A stretch of 55,000 nucleotides of DNA from Tubiluchus corallicola (Eukaryota > Priapulida > Priapulimorpha > Priapulimorphida > Tubiluchidae): positions 1 to 55,000 of the forward strand of contig JAQGDQ010001022.1 in the NCBI GenBank assembly GCA_030141605.1. The letters run 5' to 3'. Position 1 is the stretch's first letter. Every line of letters starts with the position of its first letter. Positions 25,261 to 36,204 of the stretch are shown one piece after another. The notes beneath the pieces are model-generated. The model was not told the origin of the DNA, searched no databases, and saw nothing but the letters and a program-made list of their open reading frames with translations. A program made the position numbers and the translations under genes.

Positions 25261-25716
25261 TTCTATTAAGATAAAAATATATCCAGGGCGGTTATAAACT
25301 GCTTCCGTTGAGTTTCATTATTGAGTCACTTCCGTTGGTTTGGAAGTTCGCGAATTACAGGAAAACTTGGAACAAGGTTACAACGATGCTGTTAGTGTCA
25401 CATATTACATCACAGGAATTCAACGTAAACCAGAACATAAACAGTTAAACATCTCACACCATCTGTCTGCAAAGTTTACCCAATAACTCAGTAGTTGGTT
25501 ATCAATAGCTGGTATGCGAGGTTAGATCAGCCGACTCATGTTACATTTTACATGTTATTGTAGCGTTGCGGTGCGCCTTGTTGTCGATATTCAAGTGAAG
25601 CAGCAGTGGCTTCATGGATGTAAAGCTCGGTTAACGAGTTATGTCTTGTCCACGAAGCCAAATTACATGATCTAGTTTAGTCTTCTGAATGTTGAAAGAA
25701 ATACTTGTGTTGATGC
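25261..25716. other. Intron 2 DNA, no gene seen
   Basis: Unique sequence between R1 and the GTT/GCT tract; nothing recognised. Confidence 0.4.
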
Positions 25717-25719
25717 TAT

Positions 25720-25751
<32 letters not shown>

Positions 25752-26155
25752 GCTGCTGCTGTTGTTGCTGCTGCTGTTGTTGTTGTTGTTGTTGTTGTTG
25801 TCGCTGTTGTTGTTCTTGTTGCTGCTGCTGCTGGTGGTGCTGCTGCCGCTGCTGTTGTTGTTGATGTTGTTGTTGTTGCTCCTGTTGGTGCTGCTGCTGC
25901 TGTTGTTGTTGCTGTTATTGTTGTTGCTGTTGATGCTTCTGTTGTTGCTCCTGTTCCTACTGCTGTTGCTGTTGTTATTGTTGTTGTAGTTTTTTCCTGT
26001 TGTTGTTGTTCATATTCTTGTTCTGCTGCTTGTTGATGCTGTTGATGGTGTTGTTGTAGTTGTTGCTGCTGCTGTTGTTGCTGCTGCTGCTGTTTTTGTT
26101 GTTGCTGCTGTTGCTGTTGTTGGTGTTGCTGTGTTGTTTTTGCTACTGTGTTGCT
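25717..26155. repeat. Imperfect (GTT/GCT)n, i.e. CAA/CAG, tract
   Basis: About 440 bp of GTT and GCT triplets with scattered substitutions and phase slips. The minus strand reads CAA/CAG and would give glutamine-rich peptides, but no start codon, splice context or flanking domain supports a coding exon. Confidence 0.9.
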
Positions 26156-26289
26156 GTTGTGAGTGTCGTCGCCGCTATCTCGACAATCAGTTAGTTGATG
26201 TTATTGTGCAGAAAAAGTTTTTATGTAGGAATCTCTTCATTTTTCTGAGTGGCGTAAATTACAAATGTCTAATCGCAGATGTCCATTTA

Positions 26290-26700
26290 AGGCACTAAAA
26301 TGTTTTTAGTGCTTTAATGACTAAGATGGGTAGGACAGTTAATAATATTGTGAGAAACAACACTAGTAAAATTAGCATTAAACAGAACCAAAGAAAAATA
26401 TCGAAGCACTAAAATCAGAATCAGGGGACTAAGATGAGTAGGACATTTAATAAGATTGTCAGAAACCACATCAGTAAGTTTAACATTAAACGAGGCACTG
26501 AAACCTGCTAAAAGACCTCCAGGCAAAGCAAAAGCAACTTGGATATCAAGAATTGATAAAGATTTACAACACCTGAGAACAAGCTTAACAATAGCATCAC
26601 AGAAGTTGAAAATTTTAACAGCCGGCAGGAAACAGTTTAGTGCTGTAATAAAGAATAGAGGCTCAGTGTCTAGAATAGATGTTTAGAAGAAGAAGAAGAA
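26290..26700 (+). pseudogene. LINE reverse transcriptase C-terminal remnant
   Basis: The + frame at 26456-26686 contains PPGKAKATWISRIDKDLQ followed by a Leu-rich segment and a basic stretch. This fits the post-RT C-terminus of several non-LTR families (G-R/K-P-x-x-TW-x-x-x-I-x-x-DL). The stop is followed by (GAA)n, a LINE-type 3' tail. Just upstream, 26310-26370 and 26430-26490 are two diverged copies of one 65-bp segment. Degenerate and 5'-truncated. Confidence 0.7.
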
Positions 26701-27089
26701 AATTATGTCGGTGTCTTCTCGGTCACAAAAATACAGCTGTTGTAACTTGGTTATAGGAAAGTCAATTATTACAGTCAGCAGTCTGAGCACAGCTATGGTT
26801 ATTTGTGATTGCCTTGAATATTATCACAGCGTAAAAGTTCATGTTTACCTTGGTATTGCTTGTTTATTATGACGAGGGATGTGTGAGTTTATTTTGGCAA
26901 CTACAACCTACTATCGATTTGCAATTTATTTTGTTACTAGTGTGACTGTCGCCTAGTGGGCACCCACGTATTAGCACCCTGGGCAAGGCCGTCTGCATGA
27001 TCAGCTGAAATCCGAGTGTTTATTCCACTTTATCTGACAGACGTATTGAAACGCTCTACGTTTAACAAGGTTTTATTAACGCGTCATGA
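26701..27089. other. Intron 2 DNA, no gene seen
   Basis: Unique sequence without recognised features. Confidence 0.4.
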
Positions 27090-27535
27090 ATTGAGTTTCA
27101 GTTTTATCTGAAATGTGTTCGGTTTTTAGTCTCAATGTGACGATAACAGTTCACGAAAGTGTGAAAATACCAGGAAAGGAATAAGGCATTTCACAGTTCT
27201 AGCGATTGATGATGATCGTGAAAAAGTCAACGGTTAAGTGTACCTAACAACGCATTTGTGTACACTTGACAACGCCTCGCAGCCCATGCTGTTGTAATAG
27301 TAACAGTTTTAACAGCTAGCTAGAACCTTACATAGTTCATTTTTCTTGTTTCCAAGTAAGATCCTGCTAGTAAAGCACTTTACGCACAGACTAATGCATA
27401 ATTAAGTAAAGTTCAAGTAGAACAACTGTAGTTACTGAATTGATGCAGTGGACGGCTTTGCTTTACACATGTCACGTGACGGTTGTAGTTAACACGCGTT
27501 ACTGTGGTACACTTAACCTTTGACCTAAAATACAA
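27090..27535 (+). repeat. Interspersed repeat R5, copy 1
   Basis: Homologous in reverse complement to 45031-45162 plus 45535-45770. Landmarks are GATTGATGATGATCGTGAAA, CGCCTCGCAGCCCA, GACGGCTTTGCTTTAC and CATGTCACGTGACGGTTGTA. Here the repeat is uninterrupted, so it acts as an empty-site paralogue for the solo LTR in the other copy. Confidence 0.85.
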
Positions 27536-27549
27536 GGAAGAGGCTGGTT

Positions 27550-28019
27550 TGATCACGGCATATCAGTCGTATGTACGGCCATTACTTGAGTATAATACTC
27601 CTGTATGGAATCCTCATGAAAAAGCTTTAATTGATGTTTTTGAACGAGTACAAAGATATTTTACAAGTTGTTTCTGTCTACAAGTCGTAACATCGATTTT
27701 TCATGATACACACACCAGCTTAACAACACTGAATTTACAACCTCTACAAATTAGCAGATGGTATTTTTACTTGAAATTGCTGTTAAAATATGTAAAAACC
27801 TCGTCGATTTAAATTTTGATGAATTTTTTGATTTTGTACCGCGGGTAGGCCTTAGAGGCCACAGCTATAAATTGTATAAAAAACATTGTAAATTGAATAA
27901 GTTTTCCTTTTTGAATAGATTTGTAGAAATTTGGAACTATTTGCCACAAGAAATGCTAGATGCGAACTCAGTAAAAGTATTTGATTCAAAACTAAACGAA
28001 TTAAGTTTAATGAACTATT
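27550..28019 (+). pseudogene. LINE (CR1/L2-like) RT C-terminus, + arm of an inverted pair
   Basis: Encodes YVRPLLEYNTPVWNP followed by a RGHSYKLYKKH motif and WNYLPQEMLDA, the conserved C-terminal region of CR1/Jockey-group reverse transcriptases (YxRPxLEYaspVWNP ... RGHs ... W.LP). It is 5'-truncated, and a one-base deletion near 27785 shifts the frame relative to the minus arm. An inverted copy follows at 28125-28596. The stop is followed by a short 3' region with the hairpin at 28047-28086. Confidence 0.9.
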
Positions 28020-28046
28020 GCAAATTTAGTTACAACTAATAATTCT

Positions 28047-28086
28047 AAGGTGCCTGTAAGAGCTTTTAGTCTTAGTAGGTGGGCTT
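28047..28086 (+). other. LINE 3'-region hairpin (instance 1)
   Basis: AAGGTGCCT and AGGTGGGCTT flank an inner AAGA/TCTT stem with a short loop. Outer pairing is imperfect. This is one of four loci sharing the plan of outer stem, asymmetric bulge, inner 4-5-bp stem and small loop. Confidence 0.5.
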
Positions 28087-28124
28087 CTTTATTCAATAAT
28101 CTGTTAATTTATATATATATATAT

Positions 28125-28596
28125 AATAGTTCATTAAACTTAATTCGTTTAGTTTTGAATCAAATACTTTTACTGAGTTCGCATCTAGCATTTCTTGTGG
28201 CAAATAGTTCCAAATTTCTACAAATCTATTCAAAAAGGAAAAATTATTCAATTTACAATGTTTTTTATACAATTTATAGCTGTGGCCTCTAAGGCCTACC
28301 CGCGGTACAAAATCAAAAAATTCATCAAAATTTAAATCGACGAGGTTTTTACATATTTTATACAGCAATTTCAAGTAAAAATACCATCTGCTAATTTGTA
28401 GAGGTTGAAAATTCAGTGTTGTTAAGCTGGTGTGTGTAGCATGAAAAATAGAAGTTACGACTTGTAGACAGAAACAACTTGTAAAATATCTTTCAACTCG
28501 TTCAAAAACATCAATTAAAGCTTTTTCATGAGGATTCCATACAGGAGTATTATACTCAAGTAATGGCCGTACATACGACTGATATGCCGTGATCAA
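28125..28596 (-). pseudogene. LINE (CR1/L2-like) RT C-terminus, minus arm of an inverted pair
   Basis: Nearly identical to the + arm but inverted, with an intact frame over the same motifs and a frame extending from 28620 to 28093. It lacks the LINE 3'UTR and ends in a short TA repeat. The arms are each about 470 bp with a 105-bp spacer. Confidence 0.9.
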
Positions 28597-28744
28597 GCCT
28601 ATGATATCTTTATAGTTCAAAACATGGAAATAACATGCTTATAATTTCATATGCTTTTGCAGCCTCTTCCCTGTAGTATTTTACAAATTTCAAATTAGTC
28701 ACGACAGTCACCATTTTGTTCTAATCTACTGTTGCATAGAAAAT

Positions 28745-28970
28745 TGTTGTGTTTTGTTTCTCTCGGAAGGCTCGTGGAGAAAAGCAGAAAACACTTCGTC
28801 AAATTAAACTAGTTTATTAAGCGAGAATTCTACAACACAAAAGTATGACTGAACGCGAAATGATTACACTAAACTTGAAAATCTGGAAAACGTTTGAGTG
28901 TATCTGAAAATACAAGTATATATATATATATATATATACTTGTATATATATATATATATATATATATACT
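28745..28970 (-). mobile_element. Truncated LTR, copy 3, ending in (TA)n
   Basis: TGTTGTGTTTTGTTTCTCTC and the next 170 bases match the minus-strand LTR at 23908. Homology stops at about 28916 in a (TA)n tract with an internal ACTTGT, so the U3 part with promoter and target duplication is missing. Confidence 0.85.
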
Positions 28971-29519
28971 CTAATTACGATTCTATTTTTCTGTAGTTTT
29001 TTCTGTGACTGTATTTTTATGTTGAAGGAATAAATACGCGTTAGAAGCTCATGATATTAACCTTGTCTGGCTGGAGACCTGCCAGTAGTTCTCAGTTTAC
29101 AGACATCGTTGTATTAAGCAAGAACAAGAGAATCAAGCGAACGGAAAAATACACAATAGATTTTGTGTTGCCGAATGTTGAAAAAGTCAACAATATCTCA
29201 GACGATCTCTGTAAGCTTATATGAGCCGTGAAAAGCATTGCCACCCATTCACCATATGAGCTCATCTGTGGGTATTGTCTCGACCCCGCCCCTCTGCTCA
29301 TCTCCTGCCCAGCTTTCGTCTCTCGGGACCCATTGGAAACGTATAATTTAGCCTTACTGTCTAGACCAATGAGTGAGACAATGGTTCCTGAATGGACGGA
29401 AATGAGACGTGCGCAAAATGTGGTCGCCGCCGCGTCTTCCGTAATTCTGTTCATGAGAGAGTTCAAACCTGGGCAGTGTCAATTGTTTTCAAGATTTAAA
29501 TGGAACAAACATTTATAGG
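28971..29519. other. Locally GC-richer segment with opposed small frames
   Basis: 29225-29470 is richer in GC and CpG than its surroundings. It is open on both strands (96 codons on +, 124 on -), with neither product recognisable. A diverged transposon or a short CpG-rich regulatory segment would both explain it. Confidence 0.3.
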
Positions 29520-29990
29520 ACAAGAAAAGGGGTACCTGATGTAAGTTTCAGAAAAATCGTCTTAAAAATTATACTAGTTACAGCAATTTTATGCATATAT
29601 CGTACTCGCTTTGAAAAGATTTTTTGTTTGTTTTCGTTTTAAATCTTCCTCAATACTGTTCCGACCGCGCCATTACATATGACGTCATATACACACAATC
29701 AGGGGAAGAAAAGGAAATGTTAAACTATGTCCCAAAAAACTTTCCATACAAATCTATATTACTTAGCTTTTCGCTTACCTGCTGGAAAGACTTATGTAAC
29801 TAGAAAAGAAAATTATTAATTATTTAAAATGTTTTCACCAATTGGTAAAGTGTTGCTGGCTCACCTCCAAGGTGCACCACTCACTAACCAAAAAAACGTA
29901 TTTTTAATCTTATTGACAAGATACAGTAATTTTAAATTTTGCATAGTTAGTGACATGTGTGCTACGAATGTTCTGATTATTTTGTTTCAT
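29520..29990 (+). mobile_element. Interspersed repeat R2, copy 2
   Basis: Colinear with 15815-16320, including the same order of blocks. It ends about 130 bp before Ly6-A exon 3. Confidence 0.8.
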
Positions 29991-30119
29991 CTAAACTTGT
30001 TTCACTAACCCTAACTCATATTTTATCAAGTACGCGATTTTTTTCTTATTTTTCTACCTGAGCCATTTTTTCCTGTGTCATTTCACGCTTAAAGTACTAA
30101 ATTTCTGATTGCATTTCAG

Positions 30120-30337
30120 ACCGGATATTCGTCATTCGATCATGTGATCCACTTCCGGAACCGGAATACTGTGAGGATCAGGTGTTTACTACATGGTACG
30201 GCAACATTCCATCCACAGTTTGCTCCTGCAGAAGCCACCTCTGCAACAAAGCGGCAAAAAACTCAACTAATCTGTTTTTGACAATCCTGAGTTTCGTCTG
30301 CTTGTGGTATCTTCTCAGTAGGACGCTGACATCCTGA
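30120..30337 (+). CDS. Ly6/uPAR protein A, exon 3 (domain end and GPI signal)
   Basis: The acceptor TTGCATTTCAG ends at 30119. The exon starts in phase 1, completing an Asp codon with exon 2, and stops at TGA 30335-30337. It encodes FVIRSCDPLP, EYCED, then VCSCRSHLCNKAA, supplying cysteines 6 to 10 and the terminal Cys-Asn that closes Ly6/uPAR domains. A hydrophobic tail, LFLTILSFVCLWYLL, follows a small-residue stretch (AAKNSTN), as expected for a GPI-attachment signal; the omega site is probably N or S in KNST. Joined coding length is 423 bases, 140 residues, typical for single-domain Ly6 proteins. All introns are phase 1. A function beyond a GPI-anchored extracellular three-finger protein is not assignable. 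Confidence 0.93.
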
Positions 30338-30454
30338 TTCTGATCTTTACTGATCTTGTTAAAACATCACCAACTATCTCTCTATGGTGTGATGCAGCGT
30401 TAATGAGTTGTTCTCTGTAATTAAACATAATAATGATTACGTAAACTAATTTGG

Positions 30455-30655
30455 GAAGATGGCGAAGAGTTGTGTTCTTCCGGGGGCTGATGACGTAAGG
30501 TTGTGTTCTTCCGGTGTTCTGATGACGTAGAGTTGTGTTCTTATGGGGCTGATGACGTAGAGTTGCGTTCTTCCGGTGTTCTGATGACGTTGAGTTATGT
30601 TCTTCCGGGGGGGGGCTGATGACGTAGGGTTATGTTCTTCTGGGGACTGTTGTCT
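30455..30655. repeat. 32-bp minisatellite carrying TGACGT motifs downstream of Ly6-A
   Basis: Six imperfect units of the form TGATGACGTAGAGTTGTGTTC plus TTCCGG-type ends. Two subtypes (CCGGTGTTC and CCGGGGGC) alternate. Each unit carries a CRE half-site TGACGT. It starts about 120 bp after the Ly6-A stop, so it may lie in the 3'UTR. Confidence 0.85.
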
Positions 30656-31894
30656 GTGAAAAATTTTTACGTTCTGTTCGCCAGCGCTCAACGTCAGTGG
30701 TTTTTCAGTATAGATGGTTGTGGTGGGACCGGGCTCTTGCTAATTGTAAAGAAATGAAGTCTGAGGCGAGACGCTCCTGGAACGAGAACCGTCAGAGATG
30801 GATCAGTCAGATTCGTATGCATATCCATACCCTTAAGGAGATACGTGCCCAAAAGTAATTTTCAACAGCGGTCGCCCATCCACTAGGACTCAGCAACTAG
30901 TCCTGATGTTGCTTAACTTGTACAGTGAAGCTCACGCCGTGACTGCTAACCTGTTTTCGTCAAATACGGAAATGTATTTCTATGAATTTTGGATTACTGT
31001 TCTTAGTCATGAGTGGAGAGTAAGCTTAAATATTCTGTGCTTATAAAATCGCCTATTTTTGTTAGTGATAAATGTGTGTATGTAAGTTTGAGTCGACAAA
31101 AAAGTGTGTTTAGCCATTGCTTCTAGCCTGCACACAGCAGCAAGACCATGGCTCTGTCAAGGACTTGTTAACACGCGTCTATAGCAACGATTTAGGGCTT
31201 TGCGGCAATTTAACTGGACGTCACGTGGGGACTTATCTAGACCCAGATGTATGAACAGGAAGCCGGCGTAAATTCAGTGGCTTCAGTTGGATAGTTTTCA
31301 ACTTTAAAGCTCTAGGTTAACTGATAACTGGTATCAACAAGAGTGGAGCTAAACTTGCGCCAAAATGAGAGCCGTCGTGACGTCACTAAGAGAGACAAAC
31401 CTGCCTCTGTCAAATAACAGCCTTCATAGGCAGGAGCAACGTCAAATGTGTCTCAAGGTAGAAACCTCCAACAGCGTTCTTGTAAATTACGTGACAAACT
31501 GTAAATCATCGTCTGGTCGGTGTGGTGTGGCGGGACAGAACACTAGTACAGGACAACTATATATAGTATCTTTCGTCGTCAAAAAAGTAACAGTAAAAAT
31601 TAAATCGATTACTTCACTAGCAGAACAATTTTGAAAATCATTTGAAGCTTAATATCGGTACAGTTAAGCTTAATGTCGGTACAGTTAGGCTATCAAGTAT
31701 GTTATAAACGCTAATAAATGTTATAAAGTGTTAATTTGTAAAAAGTTGCAACTTCCCAGGAGTGTGTAAAGCTCAAATTTCTTCTTAGGATCGTGCCACT
31801 GTGGTTTTGTCAGATTTGCCAAACAATTTTCACTTTTTTTTCAAATTAACTCGCAATTAACGACATCATTAATTAATTAGATTACGCCTGAATA
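30656..31894. other. Intergenic DNA, no gene assigned
   Basis: An open stretch near 30700-30860 could be an old coding fragment, but I cannot place it. The 89-codon + frame at 31365-31634 has no recognisable feature. Confidence 0.35.
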
Positions 31895-32290
31895 CTAGGG
31901 GTGAGCATTCTCTACCAGAAAGCGAATTCGAATCGAACCGAATTTGACTTTCGAATTCGAATCGAACCGAACTTCAGTGTTTCGAATTCGAACCGAATTC
32001 GAATTGAGATTGAAAGATTTTCGAACTAGTTTTCGAACCACCAGCAAAAATTAGTCTTACAAAGATCATGCATGTCACTAGATTTTGTTCTGCAATAAAA
32101 CGACTAGTAATTGCTTTAAAATTGTGTACAGAAATCACAGCTAAATTGTTCAAATTGCATGATGTTTCAATCGTTTTAGTGATAAAGAACATATGTGTGA
32201 TTGAAGTGCTGAATTATTCGAATCTATAGTTTTGGATTCGAATCGAGTTCGAACTAAAAAAACTCGTTCGAATCGAAACTCACTGAGATT
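31895..32290. mobile_element. Degenerate hAT-like repeat rich in TTCGAATTCGAA
   Basis: The left end GGGGTGAGCATTCT is followed by several TTCGAATCGAA and CGAATTCGAA palindromes, which recur near 32220-32280. This is common in hAT-type MITEs, but no matching right terminus or target duplication is visible. Confidence 0.45.
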
Positions 32291-33234
32291 TAATTCGCAA
32301 CAATTATTACCCATTGTGGGTAAAAGCTTATTTTATATATATAATAGTTCATTGTAATAAACATACGCAAAATGTACAGTAGTAAAATTAGAATACATAT
32401 ATAAATAATTGTATATGTTCAGTCTCAGGACATATGTGTGTCAGAATGTTAGTAAATTGTACATGATTAAAACATTGATGAAGCGATTTTAGTAAATAAA
32501 AGGCACTTAAAGTTGACAATGTGGAAATTTTTGCACAGAAGTAAAAATAATTTTAAATTTAAACTTATGTATTATACTCAAATTTATAAAGAAGGTTATA
32601 TATTCACATTTATATTAACATATGTACAATATTACGTAATTAAAGATTATAACATTAATGAGTTGAACCGAGCCAGGAAACAAATTTTCAGCATTTCCTT
32701 TCAATTTTCAACTCACAATGGATAAAAACTGTTGTGAAATAAACCTCAATATTCTGTCATTAACAGTCATAATCCAATTAATAACTTTCACTATTTATTT
32801 TAAAAAATGTCAGTTACACGCCATTTGCAATTCAGTCAAACTTCAGCTTAGATTATATTTTCAACTGTTTTTGAAAAATACGAAGTTTGGAGGAATAGCA
32901 GAAAATTTGCTGTTTTTTCTTAAATTTTCATCTGCAAATAGTAATTCCTCAATTCGTCATATGATTAGTCAAGTAGCACGGGGCTCCTGGTATAAAGACC
33001 ATGATGTAAAATTGATAAACTTTGTCGTAATTTAAACTTATAAGGTTTTATAGCCAAAGATTCTTTATTATGGACAGATTACTAATTTAATAAGAAATAG
33101 CTCTTTTCCACGATTCATTCATGAAAATACTAAATCATGTTCCCCGAACATTCTAACCGCGTGTTTGATAGCTCAAGAACTTAAACTAAGTTCATGCTGC
33201 CATCTAGCGGGAACTACCAACATTAAACTACTTA
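32291..33234. other. AT-rich intergenic DNA, no gene assigned
   Basis: Two consecutive + frames (32513-32725 and 32718-33035) are AT-driven and resemble no family. Confidence 0.35.
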
Positions 33235-33360
33235 TGATGTTTGCGCCACCTGGTAGAGTGTCACTGACTGACCTTTCCAGTATGCACCACTGGCTCACCA
33301 AAAACGTGTTTTAATCTTATTGACAAAATAATGTAATAAAATAAAGTGTGTATTACAAAT
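33235..33360 (+). mobile_element. R2 fragment nearly identical to 36330-36455
   Basis: About 125 bp from GTTTGCGCCACCTGGTAGAG through the AATAAAATAAAGTGTGT end match the later copy almost perfectly, implying a recent duplication or conversion about 3 kb apart. Confidence 0.8.
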
Positions 33361-33425
33361 ATTACAAATATTACCATCTAGCGGAAACTACATTAGATTT
33401 TACTGTATCAATTTCGCAGCAACCT

Positions 33426-34461
33426 TAGGCGTACGAGGCGAGAGATACGGTGGGGGGGGGGGCAGACGGCTGCCTTCCCAGGGCAAACGAATTATACGTT
33501 TTCAGGGCAAAGATGATTATTTTCATGGCAAATGATACTTTTTTAAAATTCCAAAGTATAAGATTTCAGTATTGAAAAATTGCATTACGCCTTTTCTTCA
33601 CTGGCTGCAATTAAAGTGTTTCTTGTACGACGAATTGTTTTAATAATTGTCAAGTTATAATAGTGCCTGTTATCAATTTTAGTTCATTAAACCTCATAAG
33701 TCTTTTTTACACTTGTTGAGTAAGTTTTTCTCAATGTACTGGCAAAGTTATTGACATGTTTACAAAAGAATAACAATAAACTGCCAGCATTCTTTCTTTT
33801 GAATTTGTCAAACGTTAGAAAAAGCATCGTGAAAGTATTCATACGTTTGTTCAGTGAAAATGCAAACCTTTAGCTTGTGTGTTTGTTAAACTCGTAATTT
33901 TTTAGTAAAGGTTACCATAATTTGGACTTCTTGCCTTTATATATTGTGATGCCGTCTATGATAGCGAGGATACATAATTAACTAGAGAAAATTATAAAAA
34001 AAGAAAAGAAAGAAAAACAGTAAAATGGAACACTTAGCAACAGTTTATAGCTGACACTTACGCGTTGAGTCGAAATGCAAACCAAAGGGTTAAACAAAAA
34101 ATGACTGAATCACGACTGACTTAATAACAGCAACCAAGAAGAGAAAAACAAAATGAAACCGAAGCCGAACATGGTCGAGAACGCACTGCCCTCGAATCTA
34201 CGAGAACAGGTTGCACGCTCGAGAAAATTGGCCTAGAAAACTGAGCTCTGATTGGCCCACGCAATTTTACATTCAATACACTACATTTTCACGAAGCCCT
34301 TGACGGTTTGACTCAGTGGCCCGCTACAATATTATTACTATTGCAATTATTATAGGGTGTCAAGAGAAGATTGCTCCCCTCTCTCAAATTAGGGCAACTA
34401 AGAAAATTTTTAGGGTAAATCCTTTCTGCCCCCCCCCCCCCCGTGAAACTTCCGTGCTCCT
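33426..34461. mobile_element. Candidate DNA transposon with poly-G/poly-C subterminal tracts
   Basis: The left end has GATACGGT then eleven G and CAGA. The right end read in reverse has TTTCAC then about fourteen G and CAGA. Outer bases TAGGCGTACGAG and TAGGAGCACGGA are also similar. Termini are in inverted orientation about 1 kb apart. No clear target duplication and no transposase. Confidence 0.45.
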
Positions 34462-34830
34462 ATGGCAACAACGCAACAAAACTAACAGTTATTACCTTAG
34501 ATTTATCTAACTGTTAAACATGAGGAAATTTTGTTTTGCGCATGGTTGTGCCATCTTTTGGTGAGTGCGTAAATCAATCTCCAGCAAGAAGGATTATTCA
34601 TTGCTGCACGGTGGCGTCACCTGTGGTGAATTTCCAAGATCAAAGCCGGCTAAGTTCGGAGATAAAATGGATAATAGATGCAATACCCTGCAACACAAAT
34701 CATTTAAGTGGGTAGCTATTCATTTTTCTTCAAAAATTGCATCTTATGATGATGTATTTTACTGTTATGTCAACAGCTGAATTATTGAATACTTTTTGTT
34801 TATTTTAATGTATTAATTTTGTACTTGTGT
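34462..34830. other. Intergenic DNA, no gene assigned
   Basis: Unique sequence. The 71-codon + frame at 34565-34780 shows nothing recognisable. Confidence 0.35.
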
Positions 34831-35040
34831 TGATGTTTTATTTAGTTTAGTTTATTTTTTTAGTTTAGTTTATTATTATTATCACATTCGGTACACTATA
34901 AAGACATTAAGCACACAGTGACATCAAAATTATTACATCATACTGTATTAAATTGTTATGTTTCATACACTATCATTATCATAAAAGAATAATTGTACTG
35001 CAGTGGGCTAGAGAAGCAAAGGCTTGTATAAGCCCACTGA
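34831..35040 (-). mobile_element. LINE 3' end with hairpin (instance 2)
   Basis: On the minus strand a LINE-like tail ends in AATAATAATAAACTAAACTA. About 120 bases upstream of it, 35001-35039 forms a strong hairpin: CAGTGGGCT pairs with AGCCCACTG, and inside AAGC pairs with GCTT around AAAG. Confidence 0.6.
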
Positions 35041-35225
35041 TATGTGAACCCGATAAAAAAAGAATGGATGAGTGAACAAAAAAAGATGTGAAACAAACAA
35101 TGTTGAATGTTGGAAAATCTAGAATGTCTGCTGTTTAAATGATGATTTGCTACTTACGTAGGATGGGCTAAATATTATTGAATTTTTTTGAATATTAACT
35201 GACCAAGTCTACAAAAATGACGATA

Positions 35226-35236
35226 GCCTTCTTCTT

Positions 35237-35267
<31 letters not shown>

Positions 35268-35287
35268 TTATTATTATTATTATTATT
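35226..35287. repeat. (CTT)n-(TTA)n tract
   Basis: About 40 bp of CTT then TTA. The minus strand reads GAA repeats, like the LINE tail at 26690, so it may mark the 3' end of another minus-strand LINE copy. Confidence 0.9.
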
Positions 35288-36204
35288 GTTTACTTATTGT
35301 TTAGCTGTATGCCAAGTTTGAGGTCAAAGTCTACACGTGGTCAAGGATACCCACACGTGGTCAAAGTTGTTCTATTGGACATTAATTTTAGCGCACCAAA
35401 TGAAAATAGTGGAGCAGCCATTCGAATGACTGTAACGTGCAAACTTTTGTGGGCAGGACCTACATAAATGTAGCTGTGGCAGCACAGAAACTTTCATTAT
35501 GAAAGATTGTCCTTCGAAACGGGAGTCATGATACGCCTGAACCGGTAAAAGCGTCTTGTACAGAGTGTTCAATTGCATAACGTAAATACAGGGTGGTACA
35601 TAACATTTGTGGTAAAAATTTAATTGTTAATTTTATTGTGTATTTTCCCTGTGTTACTGTCAATAAAGACAGGCAGGCAATCAGTCAGTCAGACAGACAG
35701 ACTGACAGACAGACGGACGGACGGACTGACAGACAAACTGACTGACTGATTGATTGATTGACTGTTCCAATCATAAATTCAAGATTGCAAGCTCTGTGAG
35801 ACGTATAAGGCTTCCACGCCAAATTCTGAATGCATGATAGATTCACTCCTCTTTGGGCAATATTTTGGTGTAATATGATCTGTGCTTTTACTCGTCGTTG
35901 TTATCCCCCCCCCCCTTGTAAAAGTTTATGGTACCACTCTTGCCCTCAATGATCTTGCACAAAATAGAGATACCTTTCTACCGAAGTACAGAGGATTTGA
36001 ATTGAGTTAATCTTTAATAAGTGAGTCATTAGACTCGATTGAACAACCTTCAACTTGTCCAATAATTTGACGCACATTGCACATAATGTTTATTAAATAA
36101 AAATTTTACACAGAAGTATATTACTCATGGAACTGTTATAGTATTTTACACATAATGAAGTTAGACTAATATTTTTGCGAAGTCAACAGATAAGCCTACT
36201 CATA
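35288..36204. other. Intergenic DNA, no gene assigned
   Basis: Contains a GACA/GACT/GACG-rich degenerate microsatellite at about 35670-35765 and a 12-base C run near 35906. The 68-codon minus frame at 35372-35578 has four Cys but no family pattern. Confidence 0.4.

Noticed and set aside
28050-28292. 80-codon + frame
   Set aside because: Antisense reading of the minus-strand LINE arm plus LINE 3'UTR.
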